Positions 43,653 through 52,935 of a DNA stretch of 64,000 nt are shown here, piece by piece. Within the stretch, counting starts at the first letter, position 1; every line of letters begins with the position of its first letter. Under the pieces are notes generated by a model. It worked only from the letters and a program-made list of their open reading frames with translations. It did no database searches and was not told the DNA's origin. The translations under genes were made by a program, and so were the position numbers. The stretch lies in NCBI RefSeq assembly GCF_000271845.1, contig NZ_JH719395.1, positions 1,198,466 through 1,262,465 of the forward strand, given 5' to 3'. The DNA comes from Rhizobium leguminosarum bv. trifolii WSM2297. GTDB taxonomy: Bacteria; Pseudomonadota; Alphaproteobacteria; Rhizobiales; Rhizobiaceae.

Positions 43653-44597
43653 TCAACCCTTCACTGCGCCGGCGGCGATTCCACGGACGAAAAGCCGTCC
43701 CGAAACGAAATAGACGATCAGCGGCACGAGACCGGTGAGGATCGTTGCCGCCATGTTGACGTTGTATTCCTTCACGCCCTGGACGGAATTGACGATGTTG
43801 TTGAGCTGCACCGTCATCGGATAGGTGTCCGGCCGGGTGAAAACCACACCGAACAGGAAGTCGTTCCAGATGCCGGTCACCTGCAGGATCATCGCCACCA
43901 CGAAAATCGGCAGCGACATCGGCAGCATGATCTTCAGGAAGATCTGCCAGAACCCCGCCCCATCGACACGCGCCGCCTTGAACAGCTCTTCCGGAAGAGA
44001 CACGAAATAATTGCGGAAGAGCAGCGTCAGGATCGGCATGCCGAAGATCGAATGGACGATGACGAGACCGCTCAGCGTGCCGTAAATGCCGATTTCGCGG
44101 AGGATGATGACGATCGGGTAGATCATCACCTGATAGGGAATGAACGCCCCGATGATGAGGATCGAGAAGAACAGCTCGGATCCCTTGAAGCGCCAGTTGG
44201 CGAGGGCATAACCGTTGACCGAAGCAATTGCGATCGAGATGATGACCGATGGCACGGTGATGCGCACCGAATTCCAGAAGCCCCGCGACAGGCCATCGCA
44301 GTTGAGGCCGGTGCAGGCCTCCGCCCAGGCCTTCACCCAGGGTTCGAAGGTGATCTCCATCGGCGGCGAGAAGATGTTGCCGAGACGGATTTCCGGCATG
44401 CCCTTCAGCGAAGTGACGACCATCACGTAGAGCGGCAGCAGATAATAGAGCGCCGCCACACCAAGCGTGCCGTAGAGCATGATGTTGCGCGACGACAGTG
44501 CCGGGCGCGGCTTGGCGCCCCGCGGGCCTTCGCCAAGTCTCGGCGCAACGGCGTCGATACCGGCGGCTGTGGTGTTCAGAGTTTCGATATTAGCCAC
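43653..44597 (-). CDS. Sugar ABC transporter permease, MalG type
   Basis: A 314-residue permease with six helices and a GTG start overlapping the previous gene by 8 bases (GGAGGAGG upstream). The EAA loop LPEELFKAARVDGAGFWQIFLKIMLPMSLPIF lies near residue 205. The N-terminus is extended by about 35 soluble residues. It pairs with the MalF-type permease upstream. Confidence 0.9.
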   Translation of the reverse strand: MANIETLNTTAAGIDAVAPRLGEGPRGAKPRPALSSRNIMLYGTLGVAALYYLLPLYVMVVTSLKGMPEIRLGNIFSPPMEITFEPWVKAWAEACTGLNCDGLSRGFWNSVRITVPSVIISIAIASVNGYALANWRFKGSELFFSILIIGAFIPYQVMIYPIVIILREIGIYGTLSGLVIVHSIFGMPILTLLFRNYFVSLPEELFKAARVDGAGFWQIFLKIMLPMSLPIFVVAMILQVTGIWNDFLFGVVFTRPDTYPMTVQLNNIVNSVQGVKEYNVNMAATILTGLVPLIVYFVSGRLFVRGIAAGAVKG

Positions 44598-45495
44598 GCT
44601 TGCGCCCTCCTCCGAATTCCAGATAGGCCCACGGAACGATGATGATCGCGACGGTGACGAGCATCATGGTCGAGGCGGCAAAGCCCTGCCCCAGGTTCTG
44701 CGCCTGGAACATGTAGTCGTAGACATATTTCGCCGGCACTTCCGAAGAGATGCCCGGCCCGCCCGACGTCTGTGCGACGACGAGGTCGTAGACCTTGACG
44801 ATGCCGGAGGCGATGATGACGATGGTCGTGATGAACACAGGCCGCATCATCGGAATGACGATGAAGAGATAGGTCTTCCACATCGGGATGCCGTCGACGC
44901 GCGCCGCCTTCCAGATATCCTCGTCGATACCGCGCAGACCGGCGAGCATCAGGCACATGACGAGCCCCGTTCCCTGCCACAGCGCCGCGATCAAAATGCC
45001 GTAGATGACGATTTCAGGCGTATAGAGCGGATTGAAGGTGAAGCTCGTCCAGCCCATCGAACGCACGACCGATTGGATGCCGAAATCCGGGTTCAGTACC
45101 CATTGCCAGACGAGGCCCGTCACGATGAAGGACAGCGCGAAGGGGTAAAGGAAGATGGTGCGGAAGGTATTTTCGAAACGGATTTTTTGATCCATCAGGG
45201 CGGCGAGCATGAAACCGATCACCAGGCTGAAGATCAGCGAGAGCACGCCGTAGAGGGCGAGATTTTCGATCGCCGTCACCCAGCGGGGCGCCGCCCAAAG
45301 GCGCTCATACTGGTCGATGCCGACAAAGCTCAACCGCGGAAGCAGCTTGGAATTGGTGAAGGAATAAAAGACTGTCCAGAACGTGCCGCCGACAAAAATT
45401 ACCAGCGCTGTCAGGATCATCGGAATCGACGCAATCTTGGCATTCAGATTGCGTAGTAACTTGTTTGGCCGGCCTGCTTGCGCTTGACCCGTCAT
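44590..45495 (-). CDS. Sugar ABC transporter permease, MalF type
   Basis: A 301-residue permease with six helices; the first follows ASIPMILTALVIFVGGTFWTVFYSF. The EAA loop is GIDEDIWKAARVDGIPMWKTYLFIVIPMMRPVF (about 205). GAGGAGGAG precedes the ATG. It lies 184 bp after the binding-protein gene, a gap that contains no clear terminator, and is translationally coupled to the second permease. Confidence 0.9.
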   Translation of the reverse strand: MTGQAQAGRPNKLLRNLNAKIASIPMILTALVIFVGGTFWTVFYSFTNSKLLPRLSFVGIDQYERLWAAPRWVTAIENLALYGVLSLIFSLVIGFMLAALMDQKIRFENTFRTIFLYPFALSFIVTGLVWQWVLNPDFGIQSVVRSMGWTSFTFNPLYTPEIVIYGILIAALWQGTGLVMCLMLAGLRGIDEDIWKAARVDGIPMWKTYLFIVIPMMRPVFITTIVIIASGIVKVYDLVVAQTSGGPGISSEVPAKYVYDYMFQAQNLGQGFAASTMMLVTVAIIIVPWAYLEFGGGRKRG

Positions 45496-45679
45496 GAATA
45501 CTCCTCCTCAAATCGCAACTGCGACCTGTGACGAAATGGCATAGCGCCGCCCGTCGTCCCCACGTCCGAAATCTGCTGAAGATACCGGAGAGATGCCGCC
45601 GCCGGCCGGACCATCAAGATCGTCCGGAGAGGATCCGGCCCCGTGGGAGCCGGATCGCAAAGAGCAGCAAATCTACCGA

Positions 45680-46915
45680 TCAATCAGCCGAAGCGATGAT
45701 CCCAGCGAAACGCTTCTGCGCGTCCTCAGGCGTCATCGACGGATTGGCGAAGAATTCGGAGAAGAGGTCTTCCTTCTGCTTCTGGCTGTCGGCCGAAAGC
45801 AGCTGGTCGGTGCCTTGGATCACATTGCCCTTCGCCAGGATGTCGAGACCCTTCTTCATGCAATCGTTGGCGGCAGCCAGATCGACGTCGCCGCGAACCG
45901 GCAGCGAGCCCTTCTTCAGGTTGAAGGCAACCTGGGTCTTGGGATCGAGAAGGGTCTTGGCAAGCACTGCCTGAGCCTTTGACTTTTCTTCGTCCTTCAG
46001 CAACGGGAAGTAGAAGGCGTCGCCGCCGGTCGAGATGATCTCGTTCACGCCGAGGCCCGGCAGGCAGGTATAGTCGGTGCCGGCCTTCTGACCGGCGAGT
46101 GCGAATTCGCCCTGCGCCCAGTCACCCATGATCTGGCCACCGGCCTTGCCCGTGATGACCATGTTGGTCGCCTGGTTCCAATCCTGGACATTGCTGCCCT
46201 TGGACATTTTGCGGGCATCGTCGGCAGCCTTGAAGACCTTGGCGATCTCTGGGCCGGCAGCGACTTCCGCGTCCTTGTCCTTGAAGACCTTGTTGAAGAC
46301 GTCCTTGCCGGCAACGGCGACCATCAGCACGTCGAAGGCGCCTGTCGCCTGCCACGGCTGACCGCCGACGGCGAGCGGAATGATGCCGGCCTTCTCGAGA
46401 GCCGGAGCGGCCGCGACGAACTCGTCCCAGTTCTTCGGCACTTCGACGCCGGCCTTCTTGAAGGCGGCGTTCGAAAGCCACAGCCACTGCCAGGAGTGGA
46501 TGTTGACGGGAGCGCAGTAGATCTTGCCGTCAATGGTGCAGGAATCGAGCAGGCTCGACGGACGAATAATGTCCTTCCAGTGCTCGGCAGTCGCCACATC
46601 GGTCAGGTCGCGCATCAGGCCGGCCTGTACGAGTTCCTCGGCCTGGCGGCCGTGGTTGAATTGGGTTGCGCCCATCGGGTCGCCGCCGGTGATGCGGCTG
46701 ATCATGATCGGACGGGCAGTGCCGCCGGAGCCGGCGATAGCGCCGTCGACCCAGTGGTTGCCGGTGGCGTCGAATGCCTTTGCCAGCTCGGCGACGGCAG
46801 CGGATTCGCCGCCGGATGTCCACCAATGCGTGACTTCGAGATCGGTGGCATTGGCGGCGCCGAACGGAAGCGCGACCGAAGCGGTAAGCAGGGCCGCCAT
46901 CATACGGATTTTCAT
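45680..46915 (-). CDS. Periplasmic sugar-binding protein of a CUT1 ABC importer
   Basis: A 411-residue extracellular-solute-binding protein family 1 member. The signal peptide is MKIRMMAALLTASVALPFGAANA-T. LEVTHWWTSGGESAAV at the mature N-terminus and MGDWAQGEFALAG near residue 265 are typical of oligosaccharide-binding proteins. GGGAGGAGAACTC precedes the ATG. It heads the importer operon and faces the LacI gene. Given the glycosidases downstream, beta-mannosides or related oligosaccharides are plausible ligands, but this is inferred from context. Confidence 0.9.
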   Translation of the reverse strand: MKIRMMAALLTASVALPFGAANATDLEVTHWWTSGGESAAVAELAKAFDATGNHWVDGAIAGSGGTARPIMISRITGGDPMGATQFNHGRQAEELVQAGLMRDLTDVATAEHWKDIIRPSSLLDSCTIDGKIYCAPVNIHSWQWLWLSNAAFKKAGVEVPKNWDEFVAAAPALEKAGIIPLAVGGQPWQATGAFDVLMVAVAGKDVFNKVFKDKDAEVAAGPEIAKVFKAADDARKMSKGSNVQDWNQATNMVITGKAGGQIMGDWAQGEFALAGQKAGTDYTCLPGLGVNEIISTGGDAFYFPLLKDEEKSKAQAVLAKTLLDPKTQVAFNLKKGSLPVRGDVDLAAANDCMKKGLDILAKGNVIQGTDQLLSADSQKQKEDLFSEFFANPSMTPEDAQKRFAGIIASAD

Positions 46916-47368
46916 GAGTTCTCCTCCCTCACTGAAACGTTGCCGGAAAAACTTAGATCAATCGATTTGACCACGCAACTGCCCGCCCGTAAATTTTTCT
47001 TTAAAGATCCCGATTGCTACTTATGAGTGTTTAAAATCGCCTCACCACACCCGCGAAATTGGCAACCGGGCAGGCTTTGCCGCACATGCACACACGAATT
47101 ATACAATTGAAATACCAGACGATTTTTGAACTTCCGATTTCCATCTGTATATCAACTATTTCGCACATGCAGAAAAATTGAGCCAGAACCAGCGATTCAA
47201 CCTCTGCGAACAATGTTGCGTCGCACACAAGAAAAACCCCTCGACATTTCTACTGTATCGTTACAGATTGAATTCCTCAGGGAGGCGCGATTTTGGCAGG
47301 CGGCGGGCTTACGGCGTCTGGAAAAGCCTCTATAAGCGAGACCAATTCGCGCGGGGCGGCCTACAGGG
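46916..47368. promoter_or_regulatory. Divergent control region of the sugar locus
   Basis: The 453-bp gap between the binding-protein gene and the LacI gene holds no ORF that I believe. It is AT-rich in 46975-47280. The palindrome AATCGATT at 46960-46967 fits the AANCGNTT core of LacI-family operators and lies 45 bp upstream of the binding-protein start, within TCAATCGATTTGA. Operator function is inferred. Confidence 0.5.
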
Positions 47369-48412
47369 ATGGAAAACAACGGAAATTTCGGACAGGCGGC
47401 ATCGACGCCAGCGGCGCGCGAGCGCCCGACATTGAAGACGATTGCCTTCATGACGGGCCTCGGCGTGACGACGGTGTCGCGCGCGCTGAAAGATGCGCCG
47501 GATATCGGGGCGGAAACCAAGGAGAGGGTGCGCATGGTCGCCCGCCAGCTCGGCTATCAGCCGAACAGGGCGGGGGTGCGCCTGCGCACCGGCAAGACCA
47601 ATGTCATCGCCCTCGTCCTCAGCATCGACGAGGAGATCATGGGCTTCTCGAGCCAGATGGTCTTCGGCATCTCCGAGGTTCTGTCCGGCACGCCCTATCA
47701 TATCGTCGTGACACCGCATTCCCACAGCAAGGACCCGATGCTGCCGGTGCGCTATATCCTCGACACCGGCTCGGCCGACGGCGTCATCATCTCGCGCATC
47801 GAACCGGACGATCCGCGTGTGCGGCTCTTGACCGAGCGCGGCATGCCCTTTGCCACGCATGGGCGCACCGATGCGGGTCTCACGCATCCCTTCCACGATT
47901 TTGACAACGAAGCATTCGCGCACAAGGCGGTGGAAAAGCTCGTCAAGCGCGGTCGGCGCCGCATCGCCCTGCTGCAGCCGCCAAGCAAGCTCACCTACTA
48001 TGCCCATATCCGTATCGGGTTCCAGACCGGACTGCACGATTACGGCGCCGAGGAAGTGCCGCTGCGCATCAACATCGACGCACCGCTCGCCGACATCCGT
48101 GACGCCGTCGAGATGATGATGCGCTCGGCCAATGCGCCCGACGGCATCGTCTGTTCCGCCGGCAGCGCGGCGATCGCCGTCAATGCCGGCATCGAGGCCG
48201 CCGGCAAGGCGCTCGGCCGCGATCTCGATATGGTTTCAAAGGAGTCAGTGCCGATTCTGAACTGGATCCGCCCGGAAATCATCACCGCCCAGGAAGACGT
48301 GCGCCATGCCGGCCGCGAAATGGCCAAGGCCGTCATCGCCCGCATCGACGGGGTCGAACCGGAACTGCTGCAGAGCATCAGCCAGCCGATCTGGCCGGAG
48401 CACGGCAGATAA
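47369..48412 (+). CDS. LacI-family transcriptional regulator of the sugar locus
   Basis: A 347-residue repressor. The HTH and hinge helix fall in residues 20-70: [33 protein letters not shown] and [18 protein letters not shown]. The periplasmic-binding-protein-like effector domain follows ([40 protein letters not shown]). It is divergent from the ABC importer and should repress it and probably the glycosidase genes. The inducer is presumably the imported sugar. Confidence 0.9.
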   Translation: MENNGNFGQAASTPAARERPTLKTIAFMTGLGVTTVSRALKDAPDIGAETKERVRMVARQLGYQPNRAGVRLRTGKTNVIALVLSIDEEIMGFSSQMVFGISEVLSGTPYHIVVTPHSHSKDPMLPVRYILDTGSADGVIISRIEPDDPRVRLLTERGMPFATHGRTDAGLTHPFHDFDNEAFAHKAVEKLVKRGRRRIALLQPPSKLTYYAHIRIGFQTGLHDYGAEEVPLRINIDAPLADIRDAVEMMMRSANAPDGIVCSAGSAAIAVNAGIEAAGKALGRDLDMVSKESVPILNWIRPEIITAQEDVRHAGREMAKAVIARIDGVEPELLQSISQPIWPEHGR

Positions 48413-48532
48413 AGAGGACGCCGACCCCGGCGAGTCGAAGAAAAGCTGGTTCCGGATTCACAAGCAGTTGTCGGCCCGAAAAAGCCAAGATTTCCCGCCA
48501 TCTCATGAGCGAGTCACGGGGATATCGACAGA

Positions 48533-49147
48533 ATGCAGCAAAGCGGCGTGCCCTATTTCAGCCAATGGGAAACACCCGGCATGACGCTGCCGGTATTAGC
48601 CGAGGGATCGCAAGCGCTGCTGCGCGATCCGCTCTGGCGCCATTCGGGAGCCGGCACGATCGAGGAATATGCGCGCTGGGCGGTGAATGTCTGCGGCATG
48701 GCCTGCCTGAAGATGATCCTTGCCGCCCGCGGCGAGATCCATCCGACCCTGGAGCTCGCCCGCGCCTGCACCAGATATGGCGGTTATGTCGTCAACGAGA
48801 TTGACGCCTCGATCAAGGGACTGATCTACGCGCCCTTCGTCCACTTCCTGGGTGAGCGTTTCGGGCTCGGCGCCGAGGTGATGACTGGTGTCACGACACC
48901 GGCCATTCCTGAGTTGCTGTCGAAGCGCCGGTTCTTCATCGCCTCGGTGCATTCGGCCATCCGCTGGCCGGAGCGCGAGCCGCCGTCGAAGGGCGGTCAT
49001 CTGGTGCTGGTGACGGCAGCCAGCGATGAGACGATCCGCTTCCACAATCCGTCCGGCCAGGATGCGGCGAGCCAGGTCGATGTGACGCTGCCGCTTGCCG
49101 TCTTCGACCGCTTCTTCGCCAATCGCGGCATATCGGTCGACGCCTGA
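48533..49147 (+). CDS. C39-like cysteine peptidase family protein
   Basis: A 204-residue protein without a signal peptide. The papain-like triad is suggested by Cys in NVCGMACLKMIL (Cys52 or Cys56), His in KGGHLVLVTAA and Asn in IRFHNPSG. VPYFSQWE at the N-terminus is typical of C39-like peptidase_C39_2 proteins. It lies directly upstream (33 bp) of the D-Ala-D-Ala ligase gene, which suggests a role linked to peptides or wall precursors, but there is no direct evidence. Confidence 0.75.
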   Translation: MQQSGVPYFSQWETPGMTLPVLAEGSQALLRDPLWRHSGAGTIEEYARWAVNVCGMACLKMILAARGEIHPTLELARACTRYGGYVVNEIDASIKGLIYAPFVHFLGERFGLGAEVMTGVTTPAIPELLSKRRFFIASVHSAIRWPEREPPSKGGHLVLVTAASDETIRFHNPSGQDAASQVDVTLPLAVFDRFFANRGISVDA

Positions 49148-49180
49148 CCTTTTCAACACCAGATCGCTTCGGAGGCTTTC

Positions 49181-50257
49181 ATGACCCCTTCCCCAACCAG
49201 GCTGCGCATTGCCGTGCTCTTCGGCGGCCGCTCGGCCGAGCATGAAGTTTCCATCCTTTCGGCGACCAACGTCATGGCCGCGCTCGCCCCCGAGAAATAC
49301 GATGCCATCCCCGTTTTCATCACCCGCGAGGGGCAGTGGCTGCTGAGCAGTTTCGCCGATGGCGCCTTGGCGGCCCCTTCATCCGGCACGGAAATCTGCC
49401 TCGTTCCGGGCGGACGAGGACGGGCGATGGCGATCCCCGCCGATAGTGCACCACACGAGCTTGCGAGGATCGACATCCTTTTCCCCGTGCTGCACGGCCC
49501 GCATGGCGAAGATGGATCGGTGCAGGGTGTGGCGGAGGTCGCCCGCGTGCCGCTCGCCGGCTGCGGCATCCTCGGGTCCGCCGCCGCTCTCGACAAGGAT
49601 ATTGCCAAACGCCTGCTGCGAGCGGCCGGCCTGCCGGTGGCGCGCGCCATAACGATCCATGAAGGTGCGTCCCCTTCGCTTGACGCGCTCGAAGGCGAAC
49701 TCGGTCTGCCGCTCTTCATCAAGCCGGCGCGGCAGGGTTCATCCGTCGGCGTCGCCAAGGTCCATGCCAGCCAGGAGTTTGCGGCAGCCCTTACGGGAGG
49801 ATTCCGCCACGACCGGACGCTGCTTGCCGAGGAATTCATCGCCGGCCGCGAGATCGAGTTCAGCGTGCTGGAGGATGCGGCGGGAGAACTCTTCGTTTCC
49901 CGGCCGGGCGAAATCGTGCCGGCGGATATGCACGGTTTCTATAGTTACGACGCCAAATATATCGACGAGAACGGAGCAGCACTGAAAGTGCCGGCCGACC
50001 TGCCGCCGGACGTGGAGGCCGCCATGCGCGACACGGCGGCAAGGGCCTTCCGTGCTGTCGGCTGCGATGGCATGGCACGCGTCGACTTTTTCCTGACGGA
50101 TGACATGCGCTTCCTCGTCAACGAGCTCAACACCATTCCCGGCTTCACCGATATCAGCATGTATTCCAAGGCGATGGCGGCAAGCGGCGTCGGTTATGCC
50201 GAGATCATCGACAGGCTCGTCGACCACGGTTTAGCGCGCGCCAGCCGGGCGGCTTAA
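49181..50257 (+). CDS. ddl: D-alanine--D-alanine ligase (stand-alone copy)
   Basis: A 358-residue ATP-grasp enzyme behind GGAGGCTTTC. LFGGRSAEHEVSILSATNV (about 12-30), HGPHGEDGSVQG, LFIKPARQGSSVGV, FYSYDAKYID and VNELNTIPGFTDISMY are the Ddl signatures; the Tyr in the omega-loop fits D-Ala rather than D-lactate as second substrate. It makes the dipeptide for peptidoglycan precursors. Rhizobia normally carry ddlB inside the mur-fts cluster, so this is probably a second copy, here flanked by a C39-like peptidase and a P-loop protein. Confidence 0.9.
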   Translation: MTPSPTRLRIAVLFGGRSAEHEVSILSATNVMAALAPEKYDAIPVFITREGQWLLSSFADGALAAPSSGTEICLVPGGRGRAMAIPADSAPHELARIDILFPVLHGPHGEDGSVQGVAEVARVPLAGCGILGSAAALDKDIAKRLLRAAGLPVARAITIHEGASPSLDALEGELGLPLFIKPARQGSSVGVAKVHASQEFAAALTGGFRHDRTLLAEEFIAGREIEFSVLEDAAGELFVSRPGEIVPADMHGFYSYDAKYIDENGAALKVPADLPPDVEAAMRDTAARAFRAVGCDGMARVDFFLTDDMRFLVNELNTIPGFTDISMYSKAMAASGVGYAEIIDRLVDHGLARASRAA

Positions 50258-50271
50258 GACGAGAGCCTAAC

Positions 50272-50805
50272 ATGAGCCGCTTGGTCTTGATTTCCGGATG
50301 TTCCGGCGGCGGAAAATCGACGCTGCTGACGGAACTCGGTGGACGCGGTCATGCGATCATCGAAGAGCCCGGCTGGCGGATCGTCAAGCAGGAGCTCGAG
50401 GGCGACGGCATCGCCCTGCCCTGGAACGACATGATGGCCTTCGCCCGCCGCGCGATCGAGATGGCGATCGCCGATCACACGGCGGCGCAGGGCAAAGCCG
50501 GCTGGACGTTTTTCGATCGTGGGCTGATCGATGCCGCAGCAGCACTTCAGCATCTGACCGGAGAACCGATCCTGGAAGGATTGAGTGCCGCCCACCGCTA
50601 TAACAGGAGCGTTTTCCTCACCCCACCATGGCCGGACATCTATGTCACCGACCCCCACCGGCGCCATGGCTTCGACGAGGCAGTCGCCGAATATGACCGC
50701 CTCGCCGCGATCTATCCGGTGCTTGGCTACAACGTCGTCATATTACCGAAACTCTCGGTCGCCGACCGGGCGGATTTCATCCTCGACCGCCTGGAAACGC
50801 CGTAG
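50272..50805 (+). CDS. Small P-loop ATPase/kinase-like protein (AAA_28 type)
   Basis: A 177-residue protein with Walker A ISGCSGGGKSTLL (about 8-20), FFDRGLIDAAAAL as a Walker B/LID-like region, and EPGWRIVKQELEGDG. It matches the AAA_28/NadR-like kinase-fold group of unknown substrate found singly in many Gram-negative genomes. It follows ddl by 14 bp on the same strand, probably the third gene of that transcript. Confidence 0.8.
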   Translation: MSRLVLISGCSGGGKSTLLTELGGRGHAIIEEPGWRIVKQELEGDGIALPWNDMMAFARRAIEMAIADHTAAQGKAGWTFFDRGLIDAAAALQHLTGEPILEGLSAAHRYNRSVFLTPPWPDIYVTDPHRRHGFDEAVAEYDRLAAIYPVLGYNVVILPKLSVADRADFILDRLETP

Positions 50806-50836
50806 CCGCCTCTCGGCTGCTTTCTCAAGGGAAGCC

Positions 50837-51454
50837 TCAGCGCCTGCGAAAGATGCACCACTGAAACCACTGCCGGCCACCGCGAGGCGTCATGTGCTCC
50901 TCCCGCCACTCGCGCTCAAGCGCGAAGACGGATGAGAATTCATTCACAAGGGCGGCCGCGTCGTAACGCTGGACCGGCAAGCCGCTGCACCGTTCCGGCC
51001 CGTCAGGCGCGAAGGTCGCGATGATCACCACGCTGGCCGGTGATGTGCCGGTTTGGAGTGCGCGGCGATAAGCCAGGCGCTGCTCGGGTTCGGTGAGGAA
51101 GTGAAAGACGGCGCGGTCATGCCAGACATCGTACTGCCGCTCCGGTCGCCACACGGTGACATCATCAATTACCCAGGCGATGCGGGCGGTTTCGTCCTCC
51201 AGCCGCGTTTTGGCGATGTCGAGCGCCGGCGCGGCGATGTCGAGAACGGTAAGATCGAGCCAGCCGCGCTCGACGAGACGGTCGACAAGGCTCGATGCGC
51301 CGCCGCCGACATCGATCAGCGAGGCCGTGACCGGCAGCTGCAACTCGTCAATTGCCCGCAGGGAAGGCCCTGGCGTCGGCTGATACCAGCTGACGCTGTC
51401 GGCAGCTTTCGTGCGATAGACCTCGTCCCAGTGCTCCCGCTTCGGGTCCGTCAT
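50837..51454 (-). CDS. Class I SAM-dependent methyltransferase
   Basis: A 205-residue enzyme. The start is ATG 51454, which overlaps the stop of the upstream GNAT gene as ATGA. It opens HWDEVYRTKAADSVSWYQPTPGPSL, a pattern shared with TPMT-like and TehB-like methyltransferases; motif I is SLIDVGGGASSLVD, and VWHDRAVFHFL is the post-I/III region. Substrate unknown. Because the upstream gene now ends early at an amber codon, coupling from it would be reduced. Confidence 0.85.
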   Translation of the reverse strand: MTDPKREHWDEVYRTKAADSVSWYQPTPGPSLRAIDELQLPVTASLIDVGGGASSLVDRLVERGWLDLTVLDIAAPALDIAKTRLEDETARIAWVIDDVTVWRPERQYDVWHDRAVFHFLTEPEQRLAYRRALQTGTSPASVVIIATFAPDGPERCSGLPVQRYDAAALVNEFSSVFALEREWREEHMTPRGGRQWFQWCIFRRR

Positions 51455-52050
51455 GCGGCATGCCCATTCTTTTGCAGCGCCCGACATCCTGTAGGATTTG
51501 AGACGTCCGCACAGCCGCCGCGCGGTGAGTGTACATCTTTCCAGGCAGCGAAATGACGATAAACGAAATCCACCGGATCAGTTCGAGGTGCCGTCAGATC
51601 GAGACGCCCGCCCAACCGTTGCGCGACAGCAATCGACGCGGCGTTGCCAGGGGCGATATAGCTGACGAGCGACGGCAGGCTGAGCGTTGCAAAGGCCCAG
51701 TCCCGTAACGCCATGGCCGCCTCGGTCGCATAACCCCTGCCCTCATGGGCCTTATAGACGAACTAGCCCAACTCCTTTTCCGGAAAGAGCGGCCCGTGAT
51801 TGATCCCTACCTGACCGACGCATTCGCCTGTCTCGGCAAGGTCGATCATCAGCGCCCCGTGTCCGAAAAGCTGCCAGAGCGCCACGTCGTGACAGAACAT
51901 TCCCCAGGCTGCGCGCAGATCGAACGGGCCGCCCATGTCAACGGATCGCGGTGAAGCCATGAGCTGCGCATAGGCGGTGAAATCGCCCAGCACAGGCATG
52001 CGGAGCTTCAGACGCTCCGTTCGGATGTTTATCACGCCGGTTTCGGACAT
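51451..52050 (-). pseudogene. RimJ/RimL-type GNAT acetyltransferase gene with in-frame amber codon
   Basis: Read from ATG 52050 (GAGG seven bases upstream) the frame encodes INIRTERLKLRMPVLGDF and ends at TAG 51765-51763 after GINHGPLFPEKELG. In the same frame, with no shift, it continues FVYKAHEGRGYATEAAMALRDWAF and VSYIAPGNAASIAVAQRLGG to the TGA at 51451. The family normally has Trp in ELGWF at exactly this position, so TGG has become TAG. The N-terminal 95 residues alone lack the acetyl-CoA site and cannot be active. Full length would be 199 residues with Trp restored. Either a pseudogene, a readthrough gene, or a sequence error. Confidence 0.85.
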
Positions 52051-52108
52051 GTCGTCGCCTCTGTCAGGTGGGGTTTGGGGTTTCAAAGGCCGGGGAAAAT
52101 TGCAAAAC

Positions 52109-52570
52109 TCAGCTTGGCGTGGAGCCGCGAAAAACAATCCGTTGCACGAGCCGCTTATCGAGGTCGAGATACACCAGCTGCCCGTCGCTGCTGAAGCCCA
52201 TACGGCTATAGATGTCTGGGTTTCCGATCAGCGCACAGCCGGCGGCACCCATCTCGTTCAACCGTTCAAGCCCCCTGACAATCAACGCCCTGCCGATACC
52301 TTGCCGCTGTCCCTGCGGTTTCACCGATATCGGCCCCAGGCCGAACTAGCCGTCATGCACACCATTGATCGTAACCGGCGAAAACGCGACATGGCCCCGA
52401 ATTTCCGCACCCTCCTCGGCGACCAGCGATATCGCCAGATCGCCGTTCGCGCGAAGTCTGCGAATGATCTCCGCCTCCGTTCCCTCACTGTAAGGCATCG
52501 GGGCGAAGGCAATCGAGGTCAGATCGTGGATCGCGCCAATATCCGCCGGCCTTTCGTATCGGATCAGCAT
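52109..52570 (-). pseudogene. Second GNAT acetyltransferase gene with in-frame amber codon
   Basis: From ATG 52570 the frame encodes MLIRYERPADIGAIHDLT and AFAPMPYSEGTEAEIIRRL and stops at TAG 52348-52346 after VTINGVHDG. The same frame continues FGLGPISVKPQGQRQGIGRAL (the acetyl-CoA P-loop) and GCALIGNPDIYSRMGF to TGA at 52109. Relatives have Trp before this F-GLGP motif, so again TGG has become TAG. The context GGC-TAG-TTC-G is identical in ten bases to that in the neighbouring GNAT gene. Full length would be 153 residues. Start signal is weak. Confidence 0.85.
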
Positions 52571-52635
52571 CTCTGTCACCGCAGGTCCTATTCGCCCTTC
52601 TCGTCTTTTAATCACCCTCGGTGACATCGATAGCA

Positions 52636-52935
52636 TCATTCTTCGTCGAGGCGCAGTTCCTGCCCCCCGGACATGATCCTGAGGATGTAGACCGTTTCTC
52701 CCTCAACGGTGAAAGCAATGCTCAGGCTTCGTTCGAAGCCGACGATCCTCAGGCCATCACGGATCTCGCCCCGAACCGTCCCTCGCTTCGGAAAGTTTTG
52801 AAACCCTTCCAGAAAGGTTTGAAGACGATCGATATAATTTTGAGCAGCCACCTCTCCGGCGCGAGGCACAAGATAATTCAACAACGCGTCGACATCATCT
52901 CGGGCGGCGACACTTAGCCGGACCGTGTATCTCAT
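52636..52935 (-). CDS. parE: ParE/RelE-family toxin
   Basis: A 99-residue protein with the RelE/ParE fold pattern: YTVRLSVAARDDVDALLNYL at the N-terminus, GTVRGEIRDGLRIVGFERSLSIAFTVEGETVYILRI. Its start codon shares one base with the antitoxin stop codon (TAATG), the normal order antitoxin then toxin. Depending on branch it would poison gyrase or cleave mRNA; the RxVG and IAF features favour ParE. Confidence 0.88.
   Translation of the reverse strand: MRYTVRLSVAARDDVDALLNYLVPRAGEVAAQNYIDRLQTFLEGFQNFPKRGTVRGEIRDGLRIVGFERSLSIAFTVEGETVYILRIMSGGQELRLDEE

Noticed and set aside
51763..52348. Selenocysteine or frameshift explanation for the interrupted GNAT genes
   Set aside because: The codons are TAG, not TGA, and the frame is identical on both sides, so neither Sec insertion nor a frameshift applies.
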